From Cyanoderma ruficeps (lineage: Eukaryota; Chordata; Aves; Passeriformes; Timaliidae), in assembly GCA_008694505.1 (NCBI GenBank), contig VZDJ01001050.1, positions 186,001 through 250,000 on the forward strand: 64,000 nucleotides of DNA. Reading direction: 5' to 3'. Positions within the stretch are counted from its first letter, which is position 1, and the number at the start of each line of letters is the position of its first letter. The notes under the pieces are model-generated. The model ran no database searches and was not told the origin of the DNA. It saw nothing but the letters and a program-made list of their open reading frames with translations. The translations under genes and the position numbers were made by a program. Shown one piece after another: positions 13,201 to 25,069 of the stretch.

Positions 13201-16039
13201 GATAACATAATTTGTGTGCACCCATGAAGTCTTCCTTTTTACCAGTTTTTCACATAAAATAAAGCCAGATAAAGGGCATCTAAAAGCTCTTTCTTTGGTC
13301 AGGACAGATAACTTCTGGTTTAAATGTAAGGAACAATCTACAAGGTTTCTTTAGTCGTTTTCATGAAATTTTTCACAAGGACTGTAGCACATAAATTAGT
13401 AGAGATCGTTCTGGGGGACAGACTGCAGTGTACACATAGGTAACAAAGTTTTCATCTCTCCACACGTGATCCAGAATCAGGAGGCATAAAACGGTGAAAT
13501 TCAGCCTTACTTTCCCTGACACTGGGCAAGAGTTCCATGTTTCAGTAGTTCAGAAGACACCTTCCATTTGACAGAACAGCACCAACTCATATCATAATGG
13601 CTGCAATTAAAAGACTGTACGCGGGCATGGCATTGGCTACAGTACTTCAACACCAGATCTCACATCTTTCCTTACTAGGCAGTGATATAAACCTGTGCCA
13701 TGAAGATAAATACAAGATGAACATCAAAGTAAAAAACCAAACAGAATCTAAGGATCTGAATCAGTATTTAAAAGTCTCATTGGGCATTGGAACCTGGTTG
13801 AGGTTTTTGAGAGTCTTGGCTCTGTGTCTAATCTTCAGTAGAAAGCAAGAGAGAACAGAAAAGCTATGCATAGCATAGCTCAAAATTAAAAGAAAAGAAA
13901 AGAAAAACTTCTAGAAAAAGATCTGAAAAGGCAATTTCTTTTAATAGGACACTGGTGTGTTGTGCTGTGTCCAAAAAATTGAGCACTTGGCCAAAATGAA
14001 CACTCAGCCAAAGGAACAACAAGCAGCAAATAAACTCACAAAATGTTTGCTCACATTCATCTTGCTGGTTACTGCACAAATTTCTGTTACCCCAGATTAT
14101 TCAAACTCCCTGGCTTTTACAAACCTGAAGTAAAGGACACTGTCATAAATTTTGTCTGTCTCTTTGTCTGTCTTTTAAGATGACTGAAATTTGGTGGTTT
14201 TCTTTGGATAGCTCAAGTTTCCCAATCATACATGGCCTGTCAGTTCTTATCCAGCTTTTAATGTTCTTTATATATTAAAAGGAGAGACCATCTCATTGCA
14301 GACCACATTTCTCAGAGATTTTACCAGAAGCCTTGCCAGGCAGATGTGCTGTGCCTGGCTAAACTTGGATTTTGCAAGTAATGGGCAATTAATTGCTACA
14401 TTTAGATTAAAAGCACATCCTCTATCTATAGAAAAGAATGTTAAATCTGCATAAGAACAGGCTGTGAAATGATTGAATGGGAAAATATAAAGCATTTGCT
14501 TTATATTAAATGTACACTTTTAAACTTTAATCTTTTATTAAATAATTAGCACAGTGATTTAAAATAAAATCTAAACAGGGCCCACAAAATACAAGATAAC
14601 TGTTTGCAATGATCTTCATTATTAGTTACATGAAAGCAATTGACAGAGGCATAGTTTTGATACTTCATGGCAATGGAGCTACAGGAGGATACTGCCAAAC
14701 CCCTGTACTGACCTGATATTGCCAACTGACCAATTATAAATTTGTATCTTCTCTGCAAGCCACTGGAGCACTAGGAGATTGGAGCCTACCTGCCAGAGTC
14801 CTTTGGCCTTTTGCCACAGTTTACATTGTTTCTTTCAGCTGTTCTTGAGGTCATCTCACATTGATCATTTGATCTTGATGCACCACAAGGTGATGTACAG
14901 TGTCTCTTGCCTTTTGTTGGCCTGATATTTGAAGCCTCTGAAACCTATTTTCTCCTAGATCAGGCATGTTGTGTGGGATGTTCTAATCCAACAAATATTT
15001 TCTCATAATCCCTCCATACAGATTGTTACAGTGGCTCAACTTTTACATCTGATATTACAACAAGCTTTAGGGACCTTGAGTGGAACGATGAAATGAGTGT
15101 GCTTGTGTTTCTCAAACTACAAATTGGCAAAGCAGATAGGACTACAATGTAGATGTTCTACATATTCACACGATAAATTCCTCATCTACCAACACTTGTA
15201 AGCTTATCACAAATTACCACAAAGTCCCACTACCTGTCAGAGTTGAAGTTAGCAGTACAGCAAGATCAAAGATACTATTTAAGGCTTGTTCTGTGCTACA
15301 TCTAGGAGCCACTGATTGTTCTCAGGCTTTTATTCATCCCCTTGCCATGCCTGTGCTGTTGATACACCCTGTCATCAGTACCCAGCTGCCTACTCTGCTC
15401 CAGCCCTAAAGAACTGTGCCTGTCATTGCAAGCAAGGTCTGTGTTGGAGTCACATCAGCTCCCAGCTCAGATTCCCTCAGGGGAGCACTGCTTACTGCTT
15501 TCTGACAGTGTCAATGCATATTTATGTCTCACACAGCTCACTTGTGGAGTTAATTACACAGCATGGAAAGAAGCATTTATTAGAGCCTTGCAACAAATTT
15601 ACAACTAAGTTTTGTTTGGGAAATTTAGTAAGTAATTGTAAGTTAACCTAATGTACAGTCTTCAGCATGTTTCTATGGCAGATACTTTACAGCCTTTTTC
15701 CTCCTCCTCTGTAATTTTTCTGCTACAGCATTAAACAGTAAAAATTTCTTTGGTCTAATTATAAAAATCTGACTAATTTTTGTGGTTTATCATCATGTGT
15801 TTCTGATGGTCTTATATTTATCTGCTTTCAGACCTTCTAAATCTACAGGACATAGTAGTGGACTTTCTAAATACTAAACAGACCTAATGTTTTCAAGAGA
15901 AAGGAATGCATGTGACTGTACACACACAAAGTAGAGAAGTACAGTCAGGTGAGAAACAGCACAGTGTGACAACAAAGAAATTTCACAAGAATGAAAAAAC
16001 AAAAGGCCTATTCAGGGACAGAAAAACAAAATTCTGACA
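1238..16039. other. Long unique AT-rich stretch without recognised genes
   Basis: Nearly 15 kb in which I recognise no gene, RNA gene or clear interspersed repeat. It holds homopolymer runs (T runs near 8101 and 5941, A runs near 9688-9710) and AT-rich patches (near 7321 and 7505). The longest open frames (15316-15651, 2331-2714, 5030-5335, 9456-9761) are about 100-127 codons or shorter, with no family signature I know. It could be intergenic or intronic; distant regulatory elements cannot be judged from one sequence. Confidence 0.55.
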
Positions 16040-16092
16040 TATGCCTCCAGAGGGACCTGCTGAGAAGGACTTGAGGGTTCTGGTGGAGAAGA
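16040..16092 (+). mobile_element. Possible short CR1 ORF2 scrap
   Basis: A stretch of about 50 bp (AGAAGGACTTGAGGGTTCTG and flanks) resembles the CR1 ORF2 segment encoding the conserved Lys-Asp-Leu-Gly-Val-Leu-Val patch near the end of the reverse transcriptase. No CR1 match continues on either side, so this is either a very short relic or a chance resemblance. Confidence 0.35.
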
Positions 16093-16907
16093 ATCCCCTC
16101 CCTATATACTTGTGTCTTTCCAAAGCCTTCCAGTCCTGGTCTTCCTGGGGAATGCCAACCAATCACAACTTTTACCTCAGTTTATGTGGCTGCTACATAG
16201 GTGGTTTTGTACCTTAAGGCTAAAATGCAAATGGATTTTCATAACATTTTAACACCTAATTGCCCTTTACTCCCCTGAAAATTGCAATCTAGAAATGCCA
16301 AAGATTTGAAGGACAATATATATATATGCATACATCTTAAACACAAGCTCTTAGAACTACATCTGGGCATTACAGTAAGATATCACAGTCAAGAAAATAT
16401 GCCTGCTGTAAGGAACCTACTCTGATTCTTGAATATCAGCACAGACTTTGACCCCAAAATTCACTATGAGGGTTGGTATTTTCTCAGTGAGGATTTGGCA
16501 GCAGTGCCTGTATTCATAATATGACTTTGAGCAAGGATTAATGCACTCATTAGGTGTGGGAAGTAATACAGTCTCTTCTGTAGCTCAGTATAAAGGACCT
16601 CCTAGTATGACCTGACAACTGTACCAAATTACATATAATTGTTCCTGATGAATTTGCAATGAAGGCTAGAGTTTTCTAGAAACTCAGCTGAGACCACAAG
16701 TTTGTGTTGGCTTGTGTTCAGTACTCTTCTCACAAAACTACAAATGCTTTGGGGCATTTTTTTCCCCACTTTTGAAATATTTGAATCCCAAACCAGAACC
16801 TTTCACACAACAAATGGAATCAGAATTATGCTTCTTGCTTTGTCCCTCCCATTTGGGACATTCAGTGAGAGAAATCTTTGTGATATGCTGTGAAATCACA
16901 CTATCAC

Positions 16908-16913
16908 CTATCT
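16908..16913. repeat. 5' target-site duplication of solo LTR (CTATCT)
   Basis: CTATCT directly precedes the TGTGG start of the LTR and is repeated exactly at 17506-17511 after its CTACA end. A 6-bp duplication is typical of class II (ERVK/betaretrovirus-like) integrases. Confidence 0.8.
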
Positions 16914-17505
16914 TGTGGAGGCCCTTCAGCCTCTAAGGGAAACTTCTAGGGCAATGCCTTGGAAGAATCTACCATAGGCTTCAGGATTGGCACATCACTT
17001 AGGGTGAACGAAAGGTTCCCCCTAGCGTGTTTTGCAGCATTATGTTAATCTAACTCAGTTTTGCTTTTCCCATTTCCCGTGGCCCTTGCCTACATCTATT
17101 GCCCATATGTGCCCCCAGTTTGAGAAGGTTTCTCCTTTCCTTGTTCCCCCATTGGTTGTGGTATCGCTGACGGTCTGCCCTTATGTCCCCTACAGGTCAC
17201 TGCCCTTTGCCCTGCCCTCATACCGCCTCTGTGCCCTTGGACCATTGGCTCCTGACCCCCATATTTAACCTGGGACATTCTTTTGATCTTGGTCTTTCTG
17301 TCCCTGGACCCTTCGGCACGAGTCTGCAAAATAAACTTTGCTGGAATTCTACACAGGAGACCCTTCCCATCTTTCTTCACTGACTTATCTGTGGTGTGTG
17401 TGAGTGTGGACTTGAGTGGCTGCCTGTGTGCCCACCTGAGCGGCTTCTTGAGATGTTTTTCAGGGAGAGGTAGCAGCAACCACCATCCATCTCCATGCTG
17501 CTACA
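16914..17505 (+). mobile_element. Solo LTR of an endogenous retrovirus (592 bp)
   Basis: The element begins TGTGGAGGCC and ends GCTGCTACA, giving the standard TG...CA termini with an imperfect inverted repeat, and perfect 6-bp direct repeats (CTATCT) flank it. Inside is an ordered promoter layout on the + strand: inverted CCAAT boxes (ATTGG near 17150 and 17244), a TATA-like ATATTTA at 17261-17267, and an AATAAA at 17330-17335, followed by about 170 bp of pyrimidine-rich downstream R/U5. No primer-binding site or retroviral coding sequence adjoins it, so it is a solo LTR left by recombination between the two LTRs of a provirus. It is more GC-rich than its surroundings. It does not look closely related to the other LTRs in the window. 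The short open frames across it (for example 17096-17479 minus) are shadows. Confidence 0.87.
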
Positions 17506-17511
17506 CTATCT
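17506..17511. repeat. 3' target-site duplication of solo LTR (CTATCT)
   Basis: Exact copy of 16908-16913, directly after the terminal CA of the LTR. Confidence 0.8.
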
Positions 17512-19858
17512 AGCTAAAATTAATTTTTACAGGCCTCTAAAATTGTTTGGAAGAAGGAGGAAAACCAAAATAACCTATTACTTAATAACAACGACAATAC
17601 TGTGTTTGTTTTTTCCCATTATCTTCATGAAAACAGTATCAATTACTTATGTAATTCGTAAAATTTTAAATAGGAAGGAATTCCGATAAAAAAATACAAC
17701 CTTATTTTAAATTCTCATTTTATTTTTGCTTAACTTATGATGAAAACTATATCATAGAAAATATAACTACAGGATTATTCAAATATGTTACTGGCAGAAA
17801 AGCAAAAAGATCCTAAACAGCAAAGCTTCAGGTAAAAGGTCATTCATACGTAACATGTTATTTTCAATTACCTATTTGACCTTCTGATAGTATGTTTCTC
17901 TTTGTCTCCTTTGTTTTCTGGGATAGTTGCCCAAGTCTGCATGGTTAGCTGCTACTTTTGACTCTGTGTCATACCACTGTCATGTTTGCATTCTGGAAAA
18001 CTAGCAGTATTGGTAAGTTTCTGGAAAGCTGTTTGATACAACAATCAGATTATCCAGGGGTGCCTAGCTCTTACTGAGATGATGCAAAAGAAATGAGCAA
18101 GTATCACAAAATCAGCGAGGCTGTGAAAAAGACAGCAAGGAGTACAAGGCTGGGTAAGAAAACATTAGTCAGATCTTTAATAGAAAGATCAATCTACGTA
18201 AAAAAGGACTGACACATACTTTATTCCAAGGGACTGATAAGTGATGACAAAGTAGGAGGAGGGCTATCACTGGTCCAGATGTGTAAAATATATAGATTAA
18301 AACAGAATTTCCCCAGACCTCTTTAGTCTTTCTCTAGCTACTGGAAGAATTTGCACTGCTTTGCTATGGACTCATGTTTCAGTGCCAGGATCCAATACTT
18401 GTGGTCTGATGGCAAAGCCAAGTAAAAGGGCTCCCTCTCTGCCCAGGCACCAGCTGTTTCCTTCTCTCTCCATTTGTCCCAGAAAACCACACAGACCATG
18501 GCACTTCAGATTACAGGAGCATGGAAGCTCAGGTCCATTAGGAGAGAAAGAGACATGTCCGAGGTTCTGTGAAATGCAGGCAAACACTTTGTACTGCCTT
18601 CAGCACCTGTACCTCAGCCCTGGGAGAAAAATAGAAGCACTTTTTAAATCTTACTGAGACAGTGCCTGGTCAGCATTCTACCCACTTCTTGCACAAGTTC
18701 CATGCCTTTCTTCACTTGACAAGGGCACAAACCCCTCACTCATAGATTGTCTCAGCATAATGTTTAAACCAAACTCTAAATCTGGACCCTTAAACTGCAT
18801 AAACTCTGGGGTATTCTTTGTCCATGTTGGTGGTAGGAATAGCAATGATACTAAATCAGAAGCAATTCTGTAAATCTTTCCTGCTAACACATCTTTTTTC
18901 CCCCCAAATTCTAAAGATGAAAACTGGAACTTCAAACACTATCCATCTTCATAATCTAGTTCTTATTTTAATGATAACAAGAAGATGTCTGATACTTCTC
19001 AGTGCAGGAAAGACTAAATCCAAATGCAAAGTTTAGTTTACAGAGAAGAGTACACAGGTGTCTGATCTTGACAAGCACTCACACTCTGAGCCACAGAGAC
19101 AACTGATGATGACAGTAGCTGATCACCTGAAAATGGCCTGTAAATGAACCAAGACCTGGCTGGTGAAAAACCAAAAACTGCAAAACAAAACCAAAACAAA
19201 GAAAGATTATGATTTTTAAAATACAAACCAGAATATTTTGACAAACCGAAGATTCTTATGTTCTTCTTGTGAATTAAAAGAAATAAAGGAGACAAAAAGC
19301 AGAACAAAATGAAAAAACTCATTTCAGAAACCATACAGGTAGCTCCAGTGCAACCTACTGATACCTTGAATAATTTATGTTATGTTTTCAGTATTTACTA
19401 TGGAACTAATTACACATTTATATGAACTTCTATGCTGGCTTCCTGGGCTTTCCCCTCAAGCCTATTAAGCTGCAAAAACAATTGAAAATTACAAATATGG
19501 TCAACTAAAAATTGTAAAGACAGAAGGGGTCTTTTATATAGGAAAGTACAGAATTGTCCTGATGACAACAAAAAGCTGGGAACTTTGCTTCCCTCGTTTC
19601 CATCTCTCATCCCCTTGATAACCCTTAAAGAAGAAACTGGCAAACCTTGTTCTTAAGTCACTTCAGGTACTGATTCCAAACACAGTGTTATCGAACATCT
19701 TATTTCTATAATGCATCTGTCTTGAAGTCCAAGGAGTATATGAGACAAATATAAATAGTGTTATATCAATGACTTTGTTTTCTGCAGCAAAACTGCTTGT
19801 AGTCAGAAGTAACTTGTGCATTGTATAACAATATCCAGAGAATTACAGTCATGCCAGG
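17512..19858. other. Unique DNA, no gene recognised
   Basis: AT-rich unique sequence. Two open frames of 98 codons (18361-18657 plus and 19038-19334 minus) have no recognised family features. No interspersed repeat is evident. Confidence 0.55.
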
Positions 19859-20034
19859 TATCACAGAATCACAGAATATGCTGAGTTGGAAGGCACCAAA
19901 AATGATCATCAAGTCCAGCTTCTGGGCCTTCACAGAACCATCCCAAATGGTCACACCATGTACCTGAGAGTATTGTTCAAATGCTTTTCAAACTCTGTCA
20001 GGCTGCTGCTGTGAGTGCTTCTCTGGGGACCCTG
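19859..20034 (-). mobile_element. CR1 LINE 3' end fragment
   Basis: On the given strand it starts with two reverse-complement terminal units (CACAGAAT CACAGAAT at 19862-19877), followed by the CR1 3' end (GAGTTGGAAGGCACC, GATCATCAAGTCCAGCT) and about 120 bp running into the end of ORF2. The 3' terminus is intact and the element is 5'-truncated. Confidence 0.93.
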
Positions 20035-20257
20035 TAAATATATTACAGTTAAAAATTCAAAAGCTGATCTAGAACCTTCATTTCAGTTTTTAATAGGTCT
20101 CTTCATTTTGCCCCTTCATCCTCCCAAGCATACCTATTAAGAGAAGCTGAGAATGAAGAAAGTTTGGCAACTATAAAACATCAGAATGAGTCAGCAGAAA
20201 CAGAGATTCCATCAGGAAGCTTGAGTTTCCTGGAGTGGGGTATTTTGATGTAATTTG

Positions 20258-20263
20258 ATTTGG
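20258..20263. repeat. 5' target-site duplication (ATTTGG)
   Basis: ATTTGG directly precedes the TGTTGCC start of the LTR and recurs exactly at 20571-20576. Confidence 0.82.
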
Positions 20264-20570
20264 TGTTGCCCTGAATTTTCTGCCTTTTGTCTTTGTTGCT
20301 GCAGATTCTCACGCAGCTTCATCTAAACAATGTGTATTTTTAGAATGTTTGCATACTTCTCCTCTGAGAGAAGAAATGATTGATGGTGATGTCCACCATC
20401 CAGGTTAGAGAGGTGGTAACCTGAAGTAGCCAATCTCTTGACCTTTGTACAAATGTATATAAATGGAGTCAGATTTTTGAATTAAAGAGTTTGTTCCCTT
20501 GAACTGCTGCTGTGCCTGCTCATCTTTTCTGTCCCTGAAGTTGGGACACTCCCAGCCTCAGTGATCCACA
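20264..20570 (+). mobile_element. Solo LTR of an endogenous retrovirus (307 bp)
   Basis: It starts TGTTGCC and ends GATCCACA, with perfect 6-bp direct repeats on both sides, as expected for a class II retroviral integrase. Promoter signals lie in order on the + strand: CCAAT at 20430-20434, a strong TATA box (TATATAAAT, 20456-20464) and an ATTAAA polyadenylation signal at 20481-20486, followed by about 85 bp of U5-like sequence. No internal retroviral sequence adjoins it, so it is a solo LTR. Its last 95 bp resemble the 3' LTR remnant at 27424-27512: both have TTTGAAT(A/T)AA at the polyadenylation signal, TTCCCT shortly after, and GCCTCAGT exactly 8 bases before the end. Confidence 0.88.
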
Positions 20571-20576
20571 ATTTGG
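20571..20576. repeat. 3' target-site duplication (ATTTGG)
   Basis: Exact repeat of 20258-20263, immediately after the terminal CA of the LTR. Confidence 0.82.
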
Positions 20577-21731
20577 TTTGGTTTTTTGCGTAGAACAGTG
20601 TTAATCAAATACCTTTTTTTTCTGTTTAGGTTTACCTGATTTGTGTACGTGCTGTAATAATTTTACTGGTCAATGCCTAAATAATTACTTGTTTTGGAAA
20701 GCTCTTTGTAATCTGTAGAAGGAAATTACTTCAAAATGTTGCCTAAGCTGTCTGCTAAATTGGGAAAGCAAGAATCAACCCACTCATGCAATGCTACCAC
20801 AGCTCTCAGTGGATGAAGTCATCCATTGGCAATAAAATGAAGTAAAAATTTTCCCAGCAACTTCCACCAGGCCTGAGTTTTGCTCCTGAGTCTGCTGCTC
20901 AGCAAGAACATAGGAAATGTTCCTCTATATTCTATAAACTTCCAAAATTTTAAAATTCTTGTTAAAACCAAGATGAAAATGTCTACAAGTAACATCATGT
21001 GACAGAAGATAGTGCCAGTGGAAACTTGTAGGAGTTTCCAGGGAAGTCCATCCACACCTGAATAGAAGTATTTTCTATTAACAGCTGTCCTCAGAACACT
21101 AAGAACCGTACACCGTTCTCTTTACAGCAGGACTGTAAAGTCCAACAATAATATACACATGTTTAGGAGGCTGTCAGCACACCTTGACCCTTTTTCCAAA
21201 GTATTATGAAATGCATAATTTGTCTATAGAAGAAAAGAGGGAAGGCGGGAATTAAGGCTGATTCAAGCAATTGCTGAACTGAACACAGATAAAGCTTTCA
21301 CTTGCTACAGTCACACGATACAATGATAATGCACAACTTTTTCCACACAGTAAGTCATTCTGCCGCCAGCAGCTCTGGGTTTTACCTTGAAAAAGATTTT
21401 ATTAGGTAGCTAAGCCTAATGTGAATGTAGATGGCATAAGCTTCTCTCCACCAAACTTTCTTGGCCCTTTTAAGAGAAAGGTTGAAGCAGAGGTAGCCTT
21501 TTACCTGGGACCCACCAGCCTTCAGAAACAGAACAGTACTGTTACTTCAGGAACAGGGTTTGGAATTAAATTTTTAATACAGCTAACAGTTTTCCGTTTC
21601 TATAAGGAAAATTAATTGACAGTCTGGAGCTCACATGCCCATCATCAGCAGAGAGGAACCCATTTTCAGTTGTATGGATGGGTAATATGACTGCTAAATA
21701 AAACCTCACAGAGTAGATTTGGCAAACAAGC

Positions 21732-21783
21732 AAAACAAAATAAAACAAAATAAAANNNNNNNTAAAACAAAATAAAACAAAAA
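21732..21783. repeat. (AAAACAAAAT)n simple repeat with assembly gap
   Basis: Tandem units of about 10 bp (AAAACAAAAT) lie on both sides of seven Ns at 21756-21762. The N run probably marks an unresolved repeat length. Confidence 0.9.
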
Positions 21784-23214
21784 GTGGAAACAGAATTCCT
21801 GAAATGTCTGTTGTCAAAGAAAGACATGGAAACACATATGGAACACTCCCCAATAACATAAAAGAAAGGTGGATATAAAATACTCAAAACATTCTGTGAA
21901 AACAGAATAGCATGGTATAATTTCAAGCACGCATTTTCCTAAAAGTATGTTTTCAATAAAAATGAAAATAATTTTCTTATTTAAACTGCACTTCACACTC
22001 AGAAGTACAAAGTATTTTTTTCTAGATTTTAATGCATATTTTTCTTTTTCCCTCTCAAATTAAAGCACTTCACAGACTACAGTGAATCAAATGGCCAAAA
22101 TATCTTTATTTAGAATGTCAGAAAGCATTGATTCGTCAAGTACCTTATTAATGTTCAGTCATAATGACTAAATAAGAGATAAAAATGAAAAGAAAAGAGT
22201 ATTTGGTTTGCCTTTTTTTCTGACTTTTAAGCACAGGTAGTAGCATAAGAAATTTTCAAATGGTGATTAATTTACTAGTCAGTCCTATGGGCTTTTTGAT
22301 AGAACTTAGAAAATACCCAAATGATTAACTCTTGTCAACTCTTCCACGTTGGCAAGAACTGTGGAAGACTACTGAAGTATGTCATTAACCTCAGGACAGA
22401 CTAATGATGGCCATTTGGCTCCTGCATAAGATTCATATTGCACAGGACAATGGTAAAAAAGGGACTTTTATTTTAAAGAATGGGCATTCTGGAGTACTCC
22501 TGTATTCTTTGCTTCTTTCTTCCCACATAAATCAACAATATTTGTAAATATTTCTATCTTTTTTTCCATTTTAAAAATCCGATTTATTATTTTTTTCTAA
22601 AGCATTTTATCACAGAACTATGTAAAAGAAAAAGAAAATATATAAAGAAAAAGTCATTTTTTACTGAAGAAATGTCAGAAGAAAAATATCCAGATCTTGG
22701 AAGATTTCTTCAAGTCCTCTAGTGACAAACAAATATGTAAGATTTTATGGAAGAGAATACAAAGACAACAACATTTCTAGAGTAATGGAGTAATCTTCCT
22801 CTGCAGCATTTCATTAATGTTCACCCATATTTGAAAACAGGTAGGCACAGGTGTTTCACAGTTTCATGAAGAGACCCAGGCTAGTTCTGCTTACCATCAT
22901 GCTCTGTGTTTTCTAATTGTGGGACCAGCACAAATGCTGATTAACAGCACTTCAAAACTGCACAGGCACTGGCTACACCTGAACTCTGCAGTGTAGTCCT
23001 CAGTTTTGAGGAAGATTGTGCGTGGTTTCTGTCCATGTGATTCACTCTTGCTGTAACTGAACTATTGGAAAGGGCTCTTTTAACATAGTTCTTTACCTGA
23101 CTTCTAACCTGATCTCAGCATAATTGTGTCAAGTTCAAGGGCCAAAGTCTTGGATGGCCAGTGGAACCACTCTTGCTTGAGATGTGTTTGTGCTGTAGCA
23201 GAGTCTGGCCTTTT

Positions 23215-23350
23215 GGATAGAAATATACTATCATAGTATATTGTATTGTATTAGTCATATTATCTCATACCAGTGTATTACATTGTATTATTGGCTACAT
23301 AGAATTATATTAATAATTGGGATTATATATAATATAATAGAAATATAATT
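23215..23350. repeat. Degenerate AT-rich repeat patch
   Basis: Irregular repeats of ATTGTATT and TATAATATA type, with small palindromes such as ATACTA...TAGTAT at the left edge. It is low-complexity DNA with no recognisable element. Confidence 0.5.
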
Positions 23351-24704
23351 ACTGTATAGGATTTTATTAAATAACCAAATTTATATGCAAGGATTTTTAA
23401 AATGAGAATTCACTCTTCCTCGCTGACGTCTAGAAGACTAATGCTGAACATTAGTCTTGTCAACACCTCAAGCATTTTCTCATTGTTTTTTTAGGAAATG
23501 TTAGTATCTTCCCAAAGAACAAAACTGGTACATAGAAAGCATAAATACTTTGAGCCAAGTTGCCATATAACATGCATCACATCCTGTTATTCCACATAAA
23601 GTAAAATCTACGCTCCTCTTTATCCACAAGCTGGATGGTATTTTCCTACTGCAGTACATCTACAGTCCAAGCTTTCATCTGTAGCTCTTTTCCCCCTCCC
23701 TTTTGTAACATTAAGGGATAAAACCTTAGGGGAAAATGAAGAGCTGAAATTCAAATATATGCACTGAAAATTGCAAAAATATTCTCTGGGAGTAATCAGT
23801 TAGCATTATATATTTCCCTGATTTGCCAAGGGAGATTGACTTGAAGCCAAACTGGCTGCTGTTGCGCTACAACCCTCAATTAATGTTCACTTCATTTATC
23901 ACTGCTTAGGCAAGGATGTATGAAAAGGAAGTATCATTCCAAGAAATGTAATTGGGGGTGGGGGACAGAGCAAATTAAGAATAGTAAGAGAAGAATGGTT
24001 CTTAAGTTTAACAGGAGAGAATTGGAGTGGAATAAGACTCAGAAAGATGCATTCATGATGGATATTAAGCTGACCTTAAGCCCTCTAGAGCACAAAATGT
24101 TGCTTGCTCACTATACAAAACTGAAAGACTATTTGAGGAACTTCAAACTACAGCCTTTGTTTTGTATCCTTTAATTTGAATATTAGTCTTGTCCCTGTGC
24201 TTATTTCTTATTTCTATTTAGACCACTTTATGATTTACTTTATTTATTTAAATAAAATGGTCTTGCTTGTACACTTGTCTTCATCAACACTGAGATCATC
24301 TTTTAATTAGGGGAAAACAATCAGGAGGTTATTCATGGCTATTACTTACTTCTTCATAAAATAAATTTGTAATTTCAGTATCAGAATAATCCTAGTTAAG
24401 ATGAACTACTGGAAACAATGAAGGTTACTAACTGTTAGCAATAAGTAAAGCTTTATAAAAGAGAGACCTTTAAAACCATGGCTTAGGCCTGTTACTGAGG
24501 CTAGAAGTAGAAAAGGACCTGGAAGTTGAAAAGGAGTATGGGAAAGAGACTCAGCTGAATTACTGGGAGAAAAACATGTTATATAACCATTGCGTGTTCA
24601 AATCGTGGTGTATGGTGCTTGGTTGAATTATGTTTGTTATGCTTTAAAACTATGTAGCTTATATCCAGCTAACTGCTTAAACAGGCCTGGTTTTTGCAAT
24701 AAAG

Positions 24705-25060
24705 TGGCTAGTTTTCCACAAGTTAGAGGTAACAGTGGCTTTGATTTCACTGGGCAGTCACAGATCTTCTGGCCACAATCACTTTTCCACTCTCAAATGT
24801 GCTCTTTGCCATCCAAATGAGAAACTACACATTGCTGGTATACTTGATAGTGGTGCAGATTGTACTATTACAGCTTTCTCAGCATAGCCAAGTCATTGGC
24901 CCCTGACTCAAGCTGCTAAAGGTCTATCCAGAGTTGAAGGCCTCTCTATTCCAAAGCAGAGTGTCAATTTTGTCACAATAGAGGGCTCTGAAGGTCACAC
25001 TGCCACTGTGAAACTTTATGTACTATCACTCTCTGTTACTTTGTGGGGACAAAGCTGCCT
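24705..25060 (+). pseudogene. pro: ERV dUTPase tail and aspartic protease remnant
   Basis: Retroviral dUTPase removes dUTP, and the aspartic protease matures the Gag-Pol polyprotein. The first part (about 24705-24770) ends in RGNSGFDFTG, a decayed form of the Gly-rich motif V that closes retroviral dUTPases. A frameshift near 24800-24812 separates it from the protease, whose active-site Asp-Ser-Gly is readable within ILDSGADCTI at 24840-24869. Downstream the protease continues in part with stops, for example just after the active site. The dUTPase-to-protease order is typical of betaretroviruses. The N-terminal dUTPase motifs were not identified upstream. The copy cannot make an intact enzyme. 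Confidence 0.82.
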
Positions 25061-25069
25061 TAGACAATG

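Larger units (their letters stand above)
20577..24689. other. Unique AT-rich DNA upstream of the provirus
   Basis: No gene recognised. It contains the AAAAC/AAAAT simple repeat at 21732-21783, an AT-rich patch at 23215-23350, and an 84-codon Lys-rich open frame (23920-24174, plus strand) that resembles no family I know. I see no gag gene or 5' LTR for the provirus that begins near 24.69 kb. Confidence 0.55.

Noticed and set aside
15316..15651. 111-codon + strand open frame with several cysteines, and an overlapping frame ending in a gag-like WKEAF stretch
   Set aside because: No zinc-knuckle spacing, no neighbouring retroviral domains and no similarity I can name; probably a chance frame.
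17096..17479. 127-codon minus-strand open frame
   Set aside because: Lies antisense inside the solo LTR at 16914-17505; a shadow of GC-richer LTR sequence.
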